Source of the DNA: Aurantiacibacter odishensis
Lineage (GTDB): Bacteria > Pseudomonadota > Alphaproteobacteria > Sphingomonadales > Sphingomonadaceae
DNA length: 64,000 nucleotides
Reading direction: 5' to 3'
Assembly: GCF_003605195.1 (NCBI RefSeq)
Contig: NZ_QYOS01000021.1
Span: 225,766 to 289,765, forward strand
The notes beneath the pieces were generated by a model, which saw only the letters and a program-made list of their open reading frames with translations, had not been told where the DNA came from and did no database searches. Below, piece after piece: positions 1 through 9,619 of the stretch. Numbering within the stretch: position 1 is the first letter of the stretch; every line of letters begins with the position of its first letter. The position numbers were made by a program, and so were the translations under genes.

Positions 1-15
1 TGCCGAGCGTGAAGG

Positions 16-453
16 TCAAGGCCCCTCGACCCAGCGACCGGCCTGCTGCTTCCAGAACTTGCGCTCCATACCCTCGCGGTCCTGCAGGGCTTTCCACGTC
101 TGCCGGGCCCCGGAGATGGTTTCCTGGTCGAACAGGAACAGCACCCGCTGGAAGCTGTCGCCCGGTTCGCGCCACTGGCCATCGGCGATCAGGAGGAAGC
201 TGGCACCGTTGGCGGGATCGACCTCGTTCGACAGCAGGATGGGTTGCACCGCGTCGTGTTCGTCCCCCGCAATGCCATTGGCAAGGAACGCTTCGGGCTG
301 GGCTTCCCACAGCGCCTTGCTCACCTCTTCCAGCAGCGACAGGTCGTCCGCCACAACCAGCAGCCGTTCGCCCGCCTGCCGCACCTTGCTGGCGAGCAGG
401 GCGACGGCAGCGGGAGCAGGGTCGGTGGAAAGGAGGTAGAAATCCACTCTCAT
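16..453 (-). CDS. holC: DNA polymerase III subunit chi
   Basis: The 145-residue product begins [12 protein letters not shown] and has the layout of the chi subunit of the DNA polymerase III clamp loader, which links the holoenzyme to single-strand binding protein. Visible family features are the N-terminal DFYLL strand, the LLVVADD segment near residue 50 and the [12 protein letters not shown] segment near residue 106. The ATG at 453 was chosen over an upstream in-frame ATG at 564 because it starts at the conserved MRVDFY and its ATGA overlaps the stop of the small DUF2256 gene. It lies between that gene and the window edge, downstream of pepA on the same strand. Confidence 0.85.
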   Translation of the reverse strand: MRVDFYLLSTDPAPAAVALLASKVRQAGERLLVVADDLSLLEEVSKALWEAQPEAFLANGIAGDEHDAVQPILLSNEVDPANGASFLLIADGQWREPGDSFQRVLFLFDQETISGARQTWKALQDREGMERKFWKQQAGRWVEGP

Positions 454-596
454 ACCGGGTTCTGTCCCTTCGAGCGTTTGCAGCGTTCGGAACAGTATTT
501 CACGTTGTCCCAGTCGCGCTCCCACTTCTTGCGCCAAGTGAACGGCAGGCCGCAGGCAGCACAAGTCTTCGTGGGCAGGTCTGCCTTCTTTCGCAT
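450..596 (-). CDS. DUF2256 family zinc-ribbon-like small protein
   Basis: This 48-residue gene encodes [19 protein letters not shown] followed by a basic stretch and a second cysteine pair (CSERC near residues 38-42). The two Cys pairs, the FTWRKKW segment and YCSERCK match the DUF2256 family as I know it; a metal-binding role is inferred. The stop TGA overlaps the holC ATG by 4 nt (ATGA), so the two are translationally coupled. It is easy to miss because of its size. Function unknown. Confidence 0.8.
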   Translation of the reverse strand: MRKKADLPTKTCAACGLPFTWRKKWERDWDNVKYCSERCKRSKGQNPV

Positions 597-613
597 CCTG
601 CCCACGAGAGCGC

Positions 614-2077
614 TTAACCCTTCACCGTGTTGCGGATGAAGCGGTCGAGCAGGCGCACGCCGTAGCCGGTCGCGCCCTTGTCCCAGGTCGCGCCGGGCTT
701 GTCGGACCAGACCATGCCGGCAACGTCGAGGTGTGCCCAGGGCGTGTCATTCTCGATGAAGCGACCGAGGAACTGCGCGGCGGTGATCGAGCCTGCGTAG
801 CGGCCACCAATGTTCTTCATGTCGGCGATCGGGCTGTCGAGCAGCTTGTCGTATTCCGGCGCGAGCGGGAAACGCCACAGCTTGTCGCCCGACTGCTTGC
901 CTGCGTGCAGCAGGTCCTCCGCCAGATCGTCGTTGTTGGAGAAGACGCCTGCGTGCTCATGGCCCAGCGCGATCAGCATCGCGCCAGTGAGCGTGGCAAG
1001 GTCCACGATGCGCGAGGGCTTGAATTCCTTCTGCACCCAGGTCAGCGCGTCGCACAGCACCAGCCTGCCTTCGGCATCGGTGTTGAGCACTTCGATGGTC
1101 TGCCCCGACATGGAAGTCACCACGTCACCGGGGCGCATCGCCTTGCCGTCGGGCATGTTTTCAACCAGGCCGCAGACACCGATAACGTTGGCTTTCGCCT
1201 TGCGCAGCACCAGCGCCAGCATGGCCCCGGCCACGGCGCCTGCGCCGCCCATGTCCCACTTCATGTCTTCCATGCCCGGCCCGGGCTTCAGCGAGATGCC
1301 GCCGGTGTCGAAAGTCACGCCCTTGCCGACAAAAGCCACCGGCGCCTCGCCCTTGGTGCCGCCCATCCACTTGATGGCAAGCAGGCGCGACGGGCGTTCG
1401 GAGCCCAGGCCCACGCCTAGCAGCGCGCCCATGCCCAGCTTTTCCATCTCCGCGTCGTCGAGCACCACCAGTTCCGCCCCGGTTCCCTCGAACCGCTTGT
1501 TGCAGCGTTCAACGAAGCTCTCGGGGTAGATGATGTTGGCAGGCTCGGCCACGAGTTCGCGGGTGAACTCCACGCCGGTCGCCACGGCCTGCGCGTCTTC
1601 CCATTCGGCCTCTGCGCCTTCGGGAGCGCCGATCACGACGACCTTGGTCAGCGTGCGCTTCTGTTCGTCACGCAGCTTGGTGCGATAGTGGTCCCACCGC
1701 CAGGAACGAAGGCGCGCGCCCATCAGAACGGCGGCGGTCTCTTCCGCGTCGAGGCCACTGGCCTCGGCATCAAGCGCGATCTCGGTCTCGCCGCTCGTCA
1801 GATACTTCGCCGCCAGCGCTGCACCGGCTTTCTCGAGCGAAGCATGGCGATTCTCGGCCTTCTTCTTGCCCGCACCGGCCAGAGCGAGTCGCACCAGTTT
1901 GCCGCCGTCTTCGGCGAAGCCATCGAACACCTGGCCCGGCTTGCCGGTGAAACGGGTGGCTTTCGCGCCCTCGGCAACGGGCATCGGCAGGTCGGTGGGC
2001 AGCTTGTCCTGCTCCACGATGCGGGCGACGATGCGGGGGGTGTCGGTTTCCTGCGAGGGGCGGAATTCGATATCCAT
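614..2077 (-). CDS. pepA: Leucyl aminopeptidase (M17 family)
   Basis: The 487-residue protein is a cytosolic M17 leucine aminopeptidase, a dimetal exopeptidase releasing N-terminal residues. The C-terminal catalytic half shows [15 protein letters not shown] and the family signature [10 protein letters not shown], which carries metal-ligand Asp and Glu. Length fits PepA (about 480-500). An in-frame ATG exists at 2290, but [12 protein letters not shown] at 2077 gives the normal N-terminus, and the longer version would run into the lptD signal-peptide region on the other strand. It is divergent from lptD and about 20 nt upstream of the DUF2256-holC pair. Confidence 0.93.
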   Translation of the reverse strand: MDIEFRPSQETDTPRIVARIVEQDKLPTDLPMPVAEGAKATRFTGKPGQVFDGFAEDGGKLVRLALAGAGKKKAENRHASLEKAGAALAAKYLTSGETEIALDAEASGLDAEETAAVLMGARLRSWRWDHYRTKLRDEQKRTLTKVVVIGAPEGAEAEWEDAQAVATGVEFTRELVAEPANIIYPESFVERCNKRFEGTGAELVVLDDAEMEKLGMGALLGVGLGSERPSRLLAIKWMGGTKGEAPVAFVGKGVTFDTGGISLKPGPGMEDMKWDMGGAGAVAGAMLALVLRKAKANVIGVCGLVENMPDGKAMRPGDVVTSMSGQTIEVLNTDAEGRLVLCDALTWVQKEFKPSRIVDLATLTGAMLIALGHEHAGVFSNNDDLAEDLLHAGKQSGDKLWRFPLAPEYDKLLDSPIADMKNIGGRYAGSITAAQFLGRFIENDTPWAHLDVAGMVWSDKPGATWDKGATGYGVRLLDRFIRNTVKG

Positions 2078-2179
2078 AAAGGGGGGCTCCGTTGAGGATT
2101 GTGGTTTTTGCGCCGCAGCCTGTCGCAGCGCGGCAAAGCTTGCGTTGCGATTACGTGCGCGTGGTGCAATAGGCAAGCC

Positions 2180-4522
2180 ATGCTCCCCGGCCGGCTTCCC
2201 GCATTGCCCGACTGTTCGCTTCGCGTGTCCCTTGTCGGCGCGGCGACTGCGCTCGTGCTCGGCGGCTCCATGCCCGCGCTGGCCCAGCAAGGCGCCGCCC
2301 CCGGTGTGGAGACAGCGATCGAGCCCGTGCAGACCCCGGAACCGGGGGACGACGAGGAACAGGGCTTCCCGCTGATCGACGATTCAATCCTCGCAGCGCA
2401 GGATGCCGACGGCTCTCCGCGAGAAATTGCGTTTGAGGCGAGCGAACTGCGATACGACCAGGATACGGACACCATCACGGCTGCGGGCGATGTCATCCTG
2501 CGATCGGGCGACCAGTCGGTGCGCGCCGATGCCGTCACCTGGAACCGCATGACCGGAGAAATCGTCGCAACCGGGTCAATCCGGCTGGTGGACGAAAACG
2601 GGAATCAGCTGTTCACAGATCGCCTCGTGCTGACGGACGAACTGGAAGCCGGCGCGATGGACAACCTGCTGCTGGCGTTCCGTCAGGGCGGCAGGCTGGC
2701 CGCGCTGGAAGCTGCGCGCACCGCGAACGGCGATATAGAACTGACCCGCGCCGTGTATTCCAGCTGCGCTGTGACGGATGCCAACGGCTGCGACAAGAGC
2801 CCTAGCTGGCGGGTGACTGCAGAGCGGGTCTATTACGATCAGGAAACCGCGCGCATCCGCTTCCGCGGCGCCTACCTCGAACTGTTCGGCGCGCGCATTC
2901 TGCCGCTGCCCGGCCTTACCGTGCGGGCCGACGGCGGGCCGAGTTCGGGCTTCTTCATCCCCGATATCGGCCTCACCGCTTCCAACGGTATCGAGATTAC
3001 GGACAGTTATTACTGGCGGCTTGCCGACAACCGCGACCTTACGCTGTCCGGCTACATCTACACCGAAGCCGCGCCGATGATTTCGGGTCAGTACCGCCAC
3101 CTGACAGGCAACGGCGCGTTCCAGGTGACGGCCTATGCCACCTACGGCAGCCGCATCCCGCTCAATTCCACACAGGTCACCAGCGAGAAGGACGTTCGCG
3201 GATATTTCTTCGCCAACGGCCGCTTCCAGCTCGACGAGAACTGGACCGCGCAAGGCTCCATCCGTTACGCCAGCGACCGCACGTTCCTGCGCCGTTACGA
3301 CATCAGCCGCGAGGATCGCATCCGTTCTGTGGTGGAACTCAGGCGCCAGGACGAGAACTCCTACGTTTCCATTGCCGGCTGGGGCACGCAGGCGCTACTG
3401 GTCAGCACGGACCAGGGGCAAGTGCCGCTTGCCCTCCCGCTGATCGACGCGCGCTACCGGCTGGAAGACCCAGTCCTGGGCGGACAGGTGGAATTGCAGG
3501 CGAACACGCTGGCCATCACCCGCGCCGACGGGCAGGACACGCAGCGCGCATTTGCCCGCGCGCGCTGGGACATGCGCCGCATTACGCCGATGGGGCAGGA
3601 AATCACCCTCACCGGCCTCGTGCGCGGCGACATCTATCATTCGGACGAAAACCTGCTGACTTCGGTGGATCTCTACCGCGGGGAAGAAGGCTGGCAGACC
3701 CGCGGCGTCGCCACGGCAGCGCTGGATATCAAGTGGCCCTTCATCGGCGAGTTCCTGGGCGGATCGCAGATTCTCACGCCGCGGGTACAGTTCGTCGCCT
3801 CCCCCGAAATCCGCAATCTCGACATCCCGAACGAGGATGCGCGCGCCATCGACCTCGAGGACTCCAACCTCTTCGCCCTCAACCGTTTTCCCGGCTACGA
3901 CCGCGTGGAAGACGGCGTCCGGATGACCTATGGCGTCGACTGGCAGGCGACCTTCCCCGGCTGGCGACTGGAAACCTCCGTGGGCCAGTCCTACCGCCTT
4001 AACGATGCCTTCGATCTGTTTCCCGACGGCACCGGTCTCAACGAACAATGGTCGGACTTCGTTGGCCGCACCGAGGTTCGCTATCGCGATTTCCTGAAGT
4101 TCACCCACCGTTTCCGGCTCGACAAGGATAACCTCGCCGTGCGCCGCAACGAGGTGGACGCGACTGTCGGCACGGACCGCACCTATGTCGAGCTGGGCTA
4201 CCTGCAGCTCAACCGCGATATCGACTTCACCCTCGAAGACTTGCAGGACCGCGAGGAGATCCGCCTGGCAGGCCGCGTTGCCTTTGCCCGCTACTGGTCA
4301 GTCTTCGGCTCTGCTGTCGTCAACCTGACGGACCGCAACGAGGACCCCCTGCTTCAGGCCGACGGGTTCGAACCGCTGCGCACGCGCCTCGGCATTGCCT
4401 ACGCCGACGATTGCCTGGAATTCGGTTTCACCTGGCGGCGCGATTACATCCAGCTGGCCGACGCGCAATCGGGCAGCAGCTTCCGCATCTACTTCAACCT
4501 GCGCAATCTCGGCTTCAACTAG
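2180..4522 (+). CDS. lptD: LPS-assembly protein LptD
   Basis: The 780-residue outer-membrane protein inserts LPS into the outer leaflet together with LptE. It has a signal peptide ending near MPALAQQ, an OstA/LptA-like N-terminal domain (roughly residues 75-180, including DAVTWNRMTGEIVATGSI) and a long C-terminal beta-barrel ending in an aromatic-rich strand (FRIYFNLRNLGFN). Cysteines in SSCAVTDANGC and in DDCLEF fit the LptD disulphides. The ATG at 2180 gives a clean signal peptide; an in-frame start at 2099 would put a non-signal extension first. It heads the lptD-surA-pdxA-rsmA set conserved in proteobacteria. Confidence 0.92.
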   Translation: MLPGRLPALPDCSLRVSLVGAATALVLGGSMPALAQQGAAPGVETAIEPVQTPEPGDDEEQGFPLIDDSILAAQDADGSPREIAFEASELRYDQDTDTITAAGDVILRSGDQSVRADAVTWNRMTGEIVATGSIRLVDENGNQLFTDRLVLTDELEAGAMDNLLLAFRQGGRLAALEAARTANGDIELTRAVYSSCAVTDANGCDKSPSWRVTAERVYYDQETARIRFRGAYLELFGARILPLPGLTVRADGGPSSGFFIPDIGLTASNGIEITDSYYWRLADNRDLTLSGYIYTEAAPMISGQYRHLTGNGAFQVTAYATYGSRIPLNSTQVTSEKDVRGYFFANGRFQLDENWTAQGSIRYASDRTFLRRYDISREDRIRSVVELRRQDENSYVSIAGWGTQALLVSTDQGQVPLALPLIDARYRLEDPVLGGQVELQANTLAITRADGQDTQRAFARARWDMRRITPMGQEITLTGLVRGDIYHSDENLLTSVDLYRGEEGWQTRGVATAALDIKWPFIGEFLGGSQILTPRVQFVASPEIRNLDIPNEDARAIDLEDSNLFALNRFPGYDRVEDGVRMTYGVDWQATFPGWRLETSVGQSYRLNDAFDLFPDGTGLNEQWSDFVGRTEVRYRDFLKFTHRFRLDKDNLAVRRNEVDATVGTDRTYVELGYLQLNRDIDFTLEDLQDREEIRLAGRVAFARYWSVFGSAVVNLTDRNEDPLLQADGFEPLRTRLGIAYADDCLEFGFTWRRDYIQLADAQSGSSFRIYFNLRNLGFN

Positions 4523-4647
4523 GGGCATCCCTTCGCGTCTTTTGCCCGCTTTTTGACTGCGATCATTGGCAGGCCTTCATCATTTGGTTAGGAGGATCCG
4601 GCTCAGCGGGGGTTAAGCTGCGGTTCGCCAATGCCACCCTTGCCCCA

Positions 4648-4672
4648 GGGTGCCTTTTTGCAAAGGGCACCC
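4648..4672 (+). other. Hairpin in the lptD-surA leader
   Basis: An 11-bp stem (GGGTGCCTTTT pairing with AAAGGGCACCC through one G-U) closes a 3-nt loop 28 nt before the surA start. There is no following T-tract, so it is more likely a leader or processing structure than an intrinsic terminator. It sits in the 177-nt lptD-surA gap. Confidence 0.5.
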
Positions 4673-4699
4673 ACACACAAGACAAGGTAACAACTGATC

Positions 4700-6043
4700 G
4701 TGTTTGCGACGAAAATGCTGAAATATTCTGCCGCCGCAGTCGGCGCCGCGCTGCTCGCCACCTCTGCAAACGGGCAGGTGCAGGTGCAGGGTTCCGATGC
4801 CTTCAACCTGCCGGACGATATTTCCTTTGTTATCGAGCCGCAGGACCCCAACGTCCGCCGTGCCACGGCTCGCGTCAACGGCAACATCATCACCGGTACC
4901 GATGTCGACCACCGCGTCGCCCTGATCCTTTCCGCGCAGGAGCAGGAGTTCCCGCCCGAGGAAATCCAGCGCCTGCGCCTGCAGGTGCTGCGCAACCTGA
5001 TCGACGAGACCCTGCAGGTGCAGGAAGCCGCCGCGCAGGAAATGGAAGTCACTTCGGAAGAGGTCGAAGCTGCCTACGAACGCTTCGCGCAGGAAGCGCG
5101 CGGCATGACGAAGGAAGAACTGGACGCCTATCTGCGCTCCATCGGTTCGTCGCCGCGTTCCATCAAGCGCCAGATTCAGGGCGAACTGGCCTGGGATCGG
5201 CTGCTGCGCCGTAACGTCCAGCCTTTCGTCAACGTGTCGGAAGGCGAGGTCAACGAATTGGTCGAACGTCTGAACGCCTCGCGCGGCACGACTGAATACC
5301 GGCTCGGCGAGATCTTCCTTTCTGCCAACAGCGCGAACAGCGAGCAGGTGAAGACGAACGCCGACCAGATTATCGAACAGCTTCGCGCAGGCGGCAGCTT
5401 CGTTGCCTATGCGCGCCAGTATTCGCAGGCTTCCAGCGCCATCGTGGGTGGCGATCTTGGCTGGATCCGCCTCGAGCAGTTGCAGCAGCCGACGCTGGAA
5501 GCGGCAGCCCGGCAGATGACGCCTGGCCAGCTGGTAGGCCCGCTGGAAATCCCCGGCGGCTACTCCATCCTGCTGATGATCGACCAGCGCCAGATCGGCA
5601 TGGCCGACCCGCGCGATGCCATTCTCAGCCTGAAGCAGATCAGCATCAATTTCCCCGCCGGCACTCCGCAAGCGGAAGCCGAGGAGCGTGGTGCCGCCTT
5701 CGTGGAAGCGGTGGAAAGCATGAACGGCTGCGGCGATGCCAACCTGCGCGCCGCCGCAATCGGCGCGCAGACGGTCGACAACGATCAAATCCAAGTTCGC
5801 CAGCTGCCCGAGGCTCTGCAGCAGGTGATGCTTCAGATGAACGTGGGCGAGACGACGCCGCCGTTCGGCGACCTTTCCGAAGGCATCCGTGTGCTGATGC
5901 TATGCGGCCGAGACGATCCGCAAGAAACGCAGGGTCCCAGCACCGACCAGATCATGGCCCAGCTGGAGGACGAGCGCGTCAACCGCCGTGCCCAGCGTTA
6001 CCTGCGTGACCTTCGCCGCGACGCGGTGATCGAATACAACTGA
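4700..6043 (+). CDS. surA: Periplasmic peptidyl-prolyl isomerase, SurA-like chaperone
   Basis: The 447-residue protein has an N-terminal signal peptide (MLKYSAAAVGAALLATSANG), a SurA N-terminal helical domain (about residues 50-170), and a parvulin rotamase domain around residues 195-300 (EYRLGEIFL, GGDLGWI, GPLEIPGGYSILLM). It should assist outer-membrane protein folding, including the LptD encoded upstream. A second parvulin-like region follows but is degenerate. The GTG at 4700 gives MFATKMLKY; the ATG at 4715 is equally plausible and starts at the signal peptide. The next gene, pdxA, begins 6 nt after its stop. Confidence 0.88.
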   Translation: MFATKMLKYSAAAVGAALLATSANGQVQVQGSDAFNLPDDISFVIEPQDPNVRRATARVNGNIITGTDVDHRVALILSAQEQEFPPEEIQRLRLQVLRNLIDETLQVQEAAAQEMEVTSEEVEAAYERFAQEARGMTKEELDAYLRSIGSSPRSIKRQIQGELAWDRLLRRNVQPFVNVSEGEVNELVERLNASRGTTEYRLGEIFLSANSANSEQVKTNADQIIEQLRAGGSFVAYARQYSQASSAIVGGDLGWIRLEQLQQPTLEAAARQMTPGQLVGPLEIPGGYSILLMIDQRQIGMADPRDAILSLKQISINFPAGTPQAEAEERGAAFVEAVESMNGCGDANLRAAAIGAQTVDNDQIQVRQLPEALQQVMLQMNVGETTPPFGDLSEGIRVLMLCGRDDPQETQGPSTDQIMAQLEDERVNRRAQRYLRDLRRDAVIEYN

Positions 6044-6049
6044 CACGCC

Positions 6050-7015
6050 GTGCCCGATTCCCTGCCGCTTGCCGTAACTATCGGCGACCCGGCAGGGGTC
6101 GGCCCGGAAATCATCCTCGAGGCATGGTCCCGGCGCGACGAATTGCGCCTGCCCCCCTTCGTGGTTTGCGGCAGCGCCCGCGTCCTGCATATGGCAGCGC
6201 GCGGTCTCGGCATTGCTTTCCCCGATAGCCTGATCGTCGATGCGGGCGTTGATGCCGCCTACACGCCGGGAGAGCCGAAACGCGATGGCGCGGCGCTGGC
6301 CCGCGCGGCCCTCGCGGAGGCGCTGGAAATAGTGAAGTCGGGTGAAGCTGCTGGCGTCGTCACCGCGCCCGTGTCGAAAGCCGCGATCTACGCCGTGGAC
6401 GATACTTTTGTCGGCCAGACCGAGTTTTGCGCCGATGCCTGCGGAGCGCCGCGTGACAGCGCCGTGATGATGCTCGCCGGTCCCTCCCTGCGCACCGTTC
6501 CCATGACGGTGCATTGCGCCCTTGCCGAAGTGCCTGCGCGCATCACACACGACTTGATCGTGGATCGCACCCGGATCGTGGCCCGCGCGATGAACACCGA
6601 TTACGGGATCGAGTCCCCGCGCATAGCCCTCGCCGGCCTGAACCCGCACGCAGGCGAAGACGGCCGCATGGGCCGCGAGGAGATCGAGGTCATCGCGCCT
6701 GCCATTGTGCAACTTCGCAGCGAGGGGATCGACGCCACCGGCCCGCACCCGGCCGACACGTTGTTTGCGCCGCACAAGCGTGGGACCTATGACGTCGCGA
6801 TCGCAATGTATCACGATCAGGCGCTCGTCCCTCTCAAGACGCTCGATTTCGACGAGGGCGTGAATGTCACTCTCGGCCTGCCGGTTGTGCGCACCTCGCC
6901 CGACCATGGAACGGCCTTCGATATCGCGGGCAAGGGGATCGCTCGGCCCAACGCCATGATCGCGGCGATCCGCATGGCCGGAGAGATTGCCGCGCGCCGG
7001 GCTTCTCTCGGATGA
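6050..7015 (+). CDS. pdxA: 4-hydroxythreonine-4-phosphate dehydrogenase
   Basis: This 321-residue enzyme oxidises 4-phosphohydroxy-L-threonine in the DXP-dependent pathway to pyridoxal phosphate. Visible signatures are the N-terminal [19 protein letters not shown], the zinc-ligand segments [19 protein letters not shown] and [11 protein letters not shown], and GPHPADTLF. Start is GTG ([10 protein letters not shown]). Its stop overlaps the rsmA start by 4 nt (ATGA). The pairing surA-pdxA-rsmA is the conserved proteobacterial order. Confidence 0.95.
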   Translation: MPDSLPLAVTIGDPAGVGPEIILEAWSRRDELRLPPFVVCGSARVLHMAARGLGIAFPDSLIVDAGVDAAYTPGEPKRDGAALARAALAEALEIVKSGEAAGVVTAPVSKAAIYAVDDTFVGQTEFCADACGAPRDSAVMMLAGPSLRTVPMTVHCALAEVPARITHDLIVDRTRIVARAMNTDYGIESPRIALAGLNPHAGEDGRMGREEIEVIAPAIVQLRSEGIDATGPHPADTLFAPHKRGTYDVAIAMYHDQALVPLKTLDFDEGVNVTLGLPVVRTSPDHGTAFDIAGKGIARPNAMIAAIRMAGEIAARRASLG

Positions 7016-7842
7016 GCCTTCCTCCGCTACGCGAAATGATCGCCCGGCATGGTCTCTCCGCCAGCAAGGCGCTGGGCCAGAACTTCCTGTTCGACGAACA
7101 ATTGCTGGACCGCATCGTTGCCATTCCCGGCGATCTCGAAGGCAAGGCGGTCCTCGAAATCGGTCCTGGTCCCGGCGGCCTGACGCGCGCTCTCCTCCGC
7201 GCCGGTGCGCGAGTGACCGCCATCGAACGCGACAGCCGCTGCATCCCCGCCCTTGCCGAACTGGAGCAGGCATTTCCGGGCCAGCTACGCGTGCTCGAAG
7301 ACGACGCCCTGGCCATCGATCACGCCGAGTTGATGGGAGGGCCCTTCGCCGTTGCGGCGAACCTGCCGTACAATATCGGTACCTTGCTGTTCACCAGGTG
7401 GATGGGCGGGGAGACCTGGCCGCCTGCGTGGTCGAGCCTGACGTTGATGTTCCAGCAGGAAGTCGCCCAACGGATCGTCGCGAAGCCCGATACCAGCGCT
7501 TATGGCCGGCTGGCCGTGCTGGCCCAGTGGCGCGCCGTGCCGAAGCTGGCGATGAAGGTTCACCGCAGTGCCTTTACCCCTCCGCCCAAGGTGATGAGCG
7601 CCATCGTGCATATGGAGCCGCGCGAGGCGCCTGCCGGCGTTTCGGCGCGGGTGCTGGAACGACTGACCGAAGCCGCTTTCGGCCAGCGCCGCAAGATGCT
7701 GCGCCAGAGCCTGAAAGGACTGCCCGGCGCGCTCGATGCGCTGGAAGCCTGCGACATCGACAACACCCGCCGCGCGGAAACGCTCACCGTAGAGGAGTTC
7801 GTAACCGTCGCCCGCGCGCTTGGCGATCAGAAGATGAGGTAG
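7012..7842 (+). CDS. rsmA: 16S rRNA (adenine1518-N6/adenine1519-N6)-dimethyltransferase
   Basis: The 276-residue protein is RsmA (KsgA), which dimethylates two adjacent adenosines in the 16S rRNA 3' hairpin late in 30S assembly. It shows the N-terminal [11 protein letters not shown], the SAM-binding [14 protein letters not shown] (about residues 46-59), and the catalytic NLPYNIGT motif (about residues 116-123). Length is normal. It overlaps pdxA by 4 nt, and its last 16 nt overlap the convergent PilZ gene. Confidence 0.96.
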   Translation: MSLPPLREMIARHGLSASKALGQNFLFDEQLLDRIVAIPGDLEGKAVLEIGPGPGGLTRALLRAGARVTAIERDSRCIPALAELEQAFPGQLRVLEDDALAIDHAELMGGPFAVAANLPYNIGTLLFTRWMGGETWPPAWSSLTLMFQQEVAQRIVAKPDTSAYGRLAVLAQWRAVPKLAMKVHRSAFTPPPKVMSAIVHMEPREAPAGVSARVLERLTEAAFGQRRKMLRQSLKGLPGALDALEACDIDNTRRAETLTVEEFVTVARALGDQKMR

Positions 7843-8294
7843 GTGACGATCAGGTAGGCGGTGGAAAGTGCCGTAAGACCAAGCACAGAATAAACGGTGA
7901 CGAAGCTTATCAACGACGCATCTTCCTCGATGCGCACGGGTTCCGGCTTCTTGCCGACCCTCCGCTTCGCGTTGCGCCCGTCCATCAGCGAATGGGCATC
8001 TATCTTTTCGCCGAGGCGAACTCCGAAACGGCGGCCTTCGACCCAGCGAACTTGCCCGGCAACTTCGCGGGACTGGAAGTGGATCGTCACGAATTCGCCC
8101 CGTGCGGGCGGCTGCGCCATGTTGCCGAGCAGTCCGCGCGAGCTGACATCCGAAATGCGCGCTTCACGGCTGCCTCGAGAGTCCGCGAGTTGCGCCTGCA
8201 GCATCACGTTTTCGCGCTGTTCTGCCCTTGGCTGCCTGCCGCCTGCCAGCATCTTTTCCTCACAAGAATGGGATTGCGCACGATCTAGCTGCAA
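7827..8294 (-). CDS. PilZ domain protein with C-terminal membrane segment
   Basis: The 155-residue protein carries the c-di-GMP-binding signature of PilZ domains: an RxxxR element (PRAEQR) near residue 24 followed about 20 residues later by [10 protein letters not shown] single hydrophobic helix closes the C-terminus ([20 protein letters not shown]), so it is likely anchored in the inner membrane with the PilZ part in the cytosol. It is convergent with rsmA (16-nt overlap). The partner it would regulate is not apparent from the neighbours. Confidence 0.72.
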   Translation of the reverse strand: MQLDRAQSHSCEEKMLAGGRQPRAEQRENVMLQAQLADSRGSREARISDVSSRGLLGNMAQPPARGEFVTIHFQSREVAGQVRWVEGRRFGVRLGEKIDAHSLMDGRNAKRRVGKKPEPVRIEEDASLISFVTVYSVLGLTALSTAYLIVTYLIF

Positions 8295-8395
8295 AGCGTT
8301 AGGGCTTGGTAAAGCATCTGCGGCGGATTCCCCTCATTTCTCCCGCTTCAGAAGCCGCTGGCGCAGGAGAGTTGCATTGGACCGCCCGAAGCGTC

Positions 8396-9619
8396 ATGTG
8401 GTTTTCCATGCAACCACTCTCCCAGACCGAACGCGACCTCGTCTCCGGCATCGACCAGCAACGGATGTTGTCCCGAACGCAGGAGTGGGCAGCGATCAAT
8501 TCCGGTACCGACAACCTCGAAGGGCTGGCCCGCATGGCGCAGGCGCTGTCCGAGGCGTTTGCCGCTCTGCCCGGCGATGTAACCCTGCGCGATCCCGCGC
8601 CCGTCGTCGTTGTCGACGCCGACGGGAGAGAGGTCGAGAAACCGCATGGTCGTCACCTGGTCTGCAGCGTGCGTCCGGAGGCGGAGAGACGCTTTCTCCT
8701 GACCGGTCACATGGACACCGTTTTCGCGGTGGATCATCCTTTCCAGGAACAGCAGTGGCTGGACGACGAGACATTGAACGGTCCCGGCACCGCCGACATG
8801 AAAGGCGGCATCGCAATCATTGCCGAGGCGCTGATGGCGCTGGAAACCAGCGATGTGGCATCCAGCATCGGTTACGACGTGATGATCAATGCGGACGAGG
8901 AAACAGGCTCGCTCTCCTCCGCCGCGCTGATCGACGAACTCGCGCGCGGCAAGTTCGCCGCGCTCACTTACGAGCCGAGCGCCCTGCCCAATGGCACGCT
9001 GGCCCATGCGCGCGGAGGCAGCGGCAATTTCTCGGTCACGTTCACCGGCAAGAGCGCCCATGCCGGGCGCAACCCGCAGGACGGACGCAATGCGATCGTC
9101 GCCGCCGCCGACTGCGCCGTGCGATTGAAAGCGATGCAGCACGCCGACCTGCCGATCAATCCCGCCAAGATCGATGGCGGGGCAGCCAACAACGTCGTGC
9201 CCGATCACGCGATCCTGCGCTTCAATATCCGCCCTAAGACGACCCAAGCCGCCGAGGAATTCTCCCGCAATCTCGATGCCCTGGTGCAAACTCTTGCCAG
9301 GGAACATGATCTTGCGGTTGTCCTGCACGGCGGCATTTCGCGTCCGCCGAAACCCGTGGATGAGAAGGCGCAGAAGCTGTTCGATCTCGTCCGCGATACA
9401 GGCGCTGCGCTGGGCCATACCATCGGCTGGCAGAGCACCGGCGGCGTCTGCGATGGCAACAACATTGCCGCCAACCACGTTCCGGTGGTCGACACCATGG
9501 GCGTGCGCGGCGGCAAGATCCATTCGCCGGACGAATTCATGATCGCCCCCTCGCTCACCGAACGCGCGCAGCTTTCCGCGATCGTGCTGCACCGCCTTGC
9601 CACCGGAGACATGCTTTGA
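8396..9619 (+). CDS. M20 family metallohydrolase of the arginine succinyltransferase block
   Basis: The 407-residue protein is an M20 peptidase/deacylase. Visible zinc-centre motifs are GHMDTVF (His ligand), GPGTADMKGG (bridging Asp) and NADEETGS (catalytic Glu pair). Its stop overlaps the astA TTG start, so it belongs to the astA-astB operon. By position it could supply a deacylation step such as succinylglutamate or acyl-amino-acid hydrolysis; this is inference, because astE enzymes belong to a related but different family. Start choice is uncertain: an AGGAGA lies at 8365, the ATG at 8396 gives MWFSMQPLSQTERD, and an ATG at 8408 is also possible. Confidence 0.78.
   Translation: MWFSMQPLSQTERDLVSGIDQQRMLSRTQEWAAINSGTDNLEGLARMAQALSEAFAALPGDVTLRDPAPVVVVDADGREVEKPHGRHLVCSVRPEAERRFLLTGHMDTVFAVDHPFQEQQWLDDETLNGPGTADMKGGIAIIAEALMALETSDVASSIGYDVMINADEETGSLSSAALIDELARGKFAALTYEPSALPNGTLAHARGGSGNFSVTFTGKSAHAGRNPQDGRNAIVAAADCAVRLKAMQHADLPINPAKIDGGAANNVVPDHAILRFNIRPKTTQAAEEFSRNLDALVQTLAREHDLAVVLHGGISRPPKPVDEKAQKLFDLVRDTGAALGHTIGWQSTGGVCDGNNIAANHVPVVDTMGVRGGKIHSPDEFMIAPSLTERAQLSAIVLHRLATGDML

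Noticed and set aside
5900..7273. 457-codon open frame on the minus strand
   Set aside because: Antisense to pdxA/rsmA, which are unmistakable.
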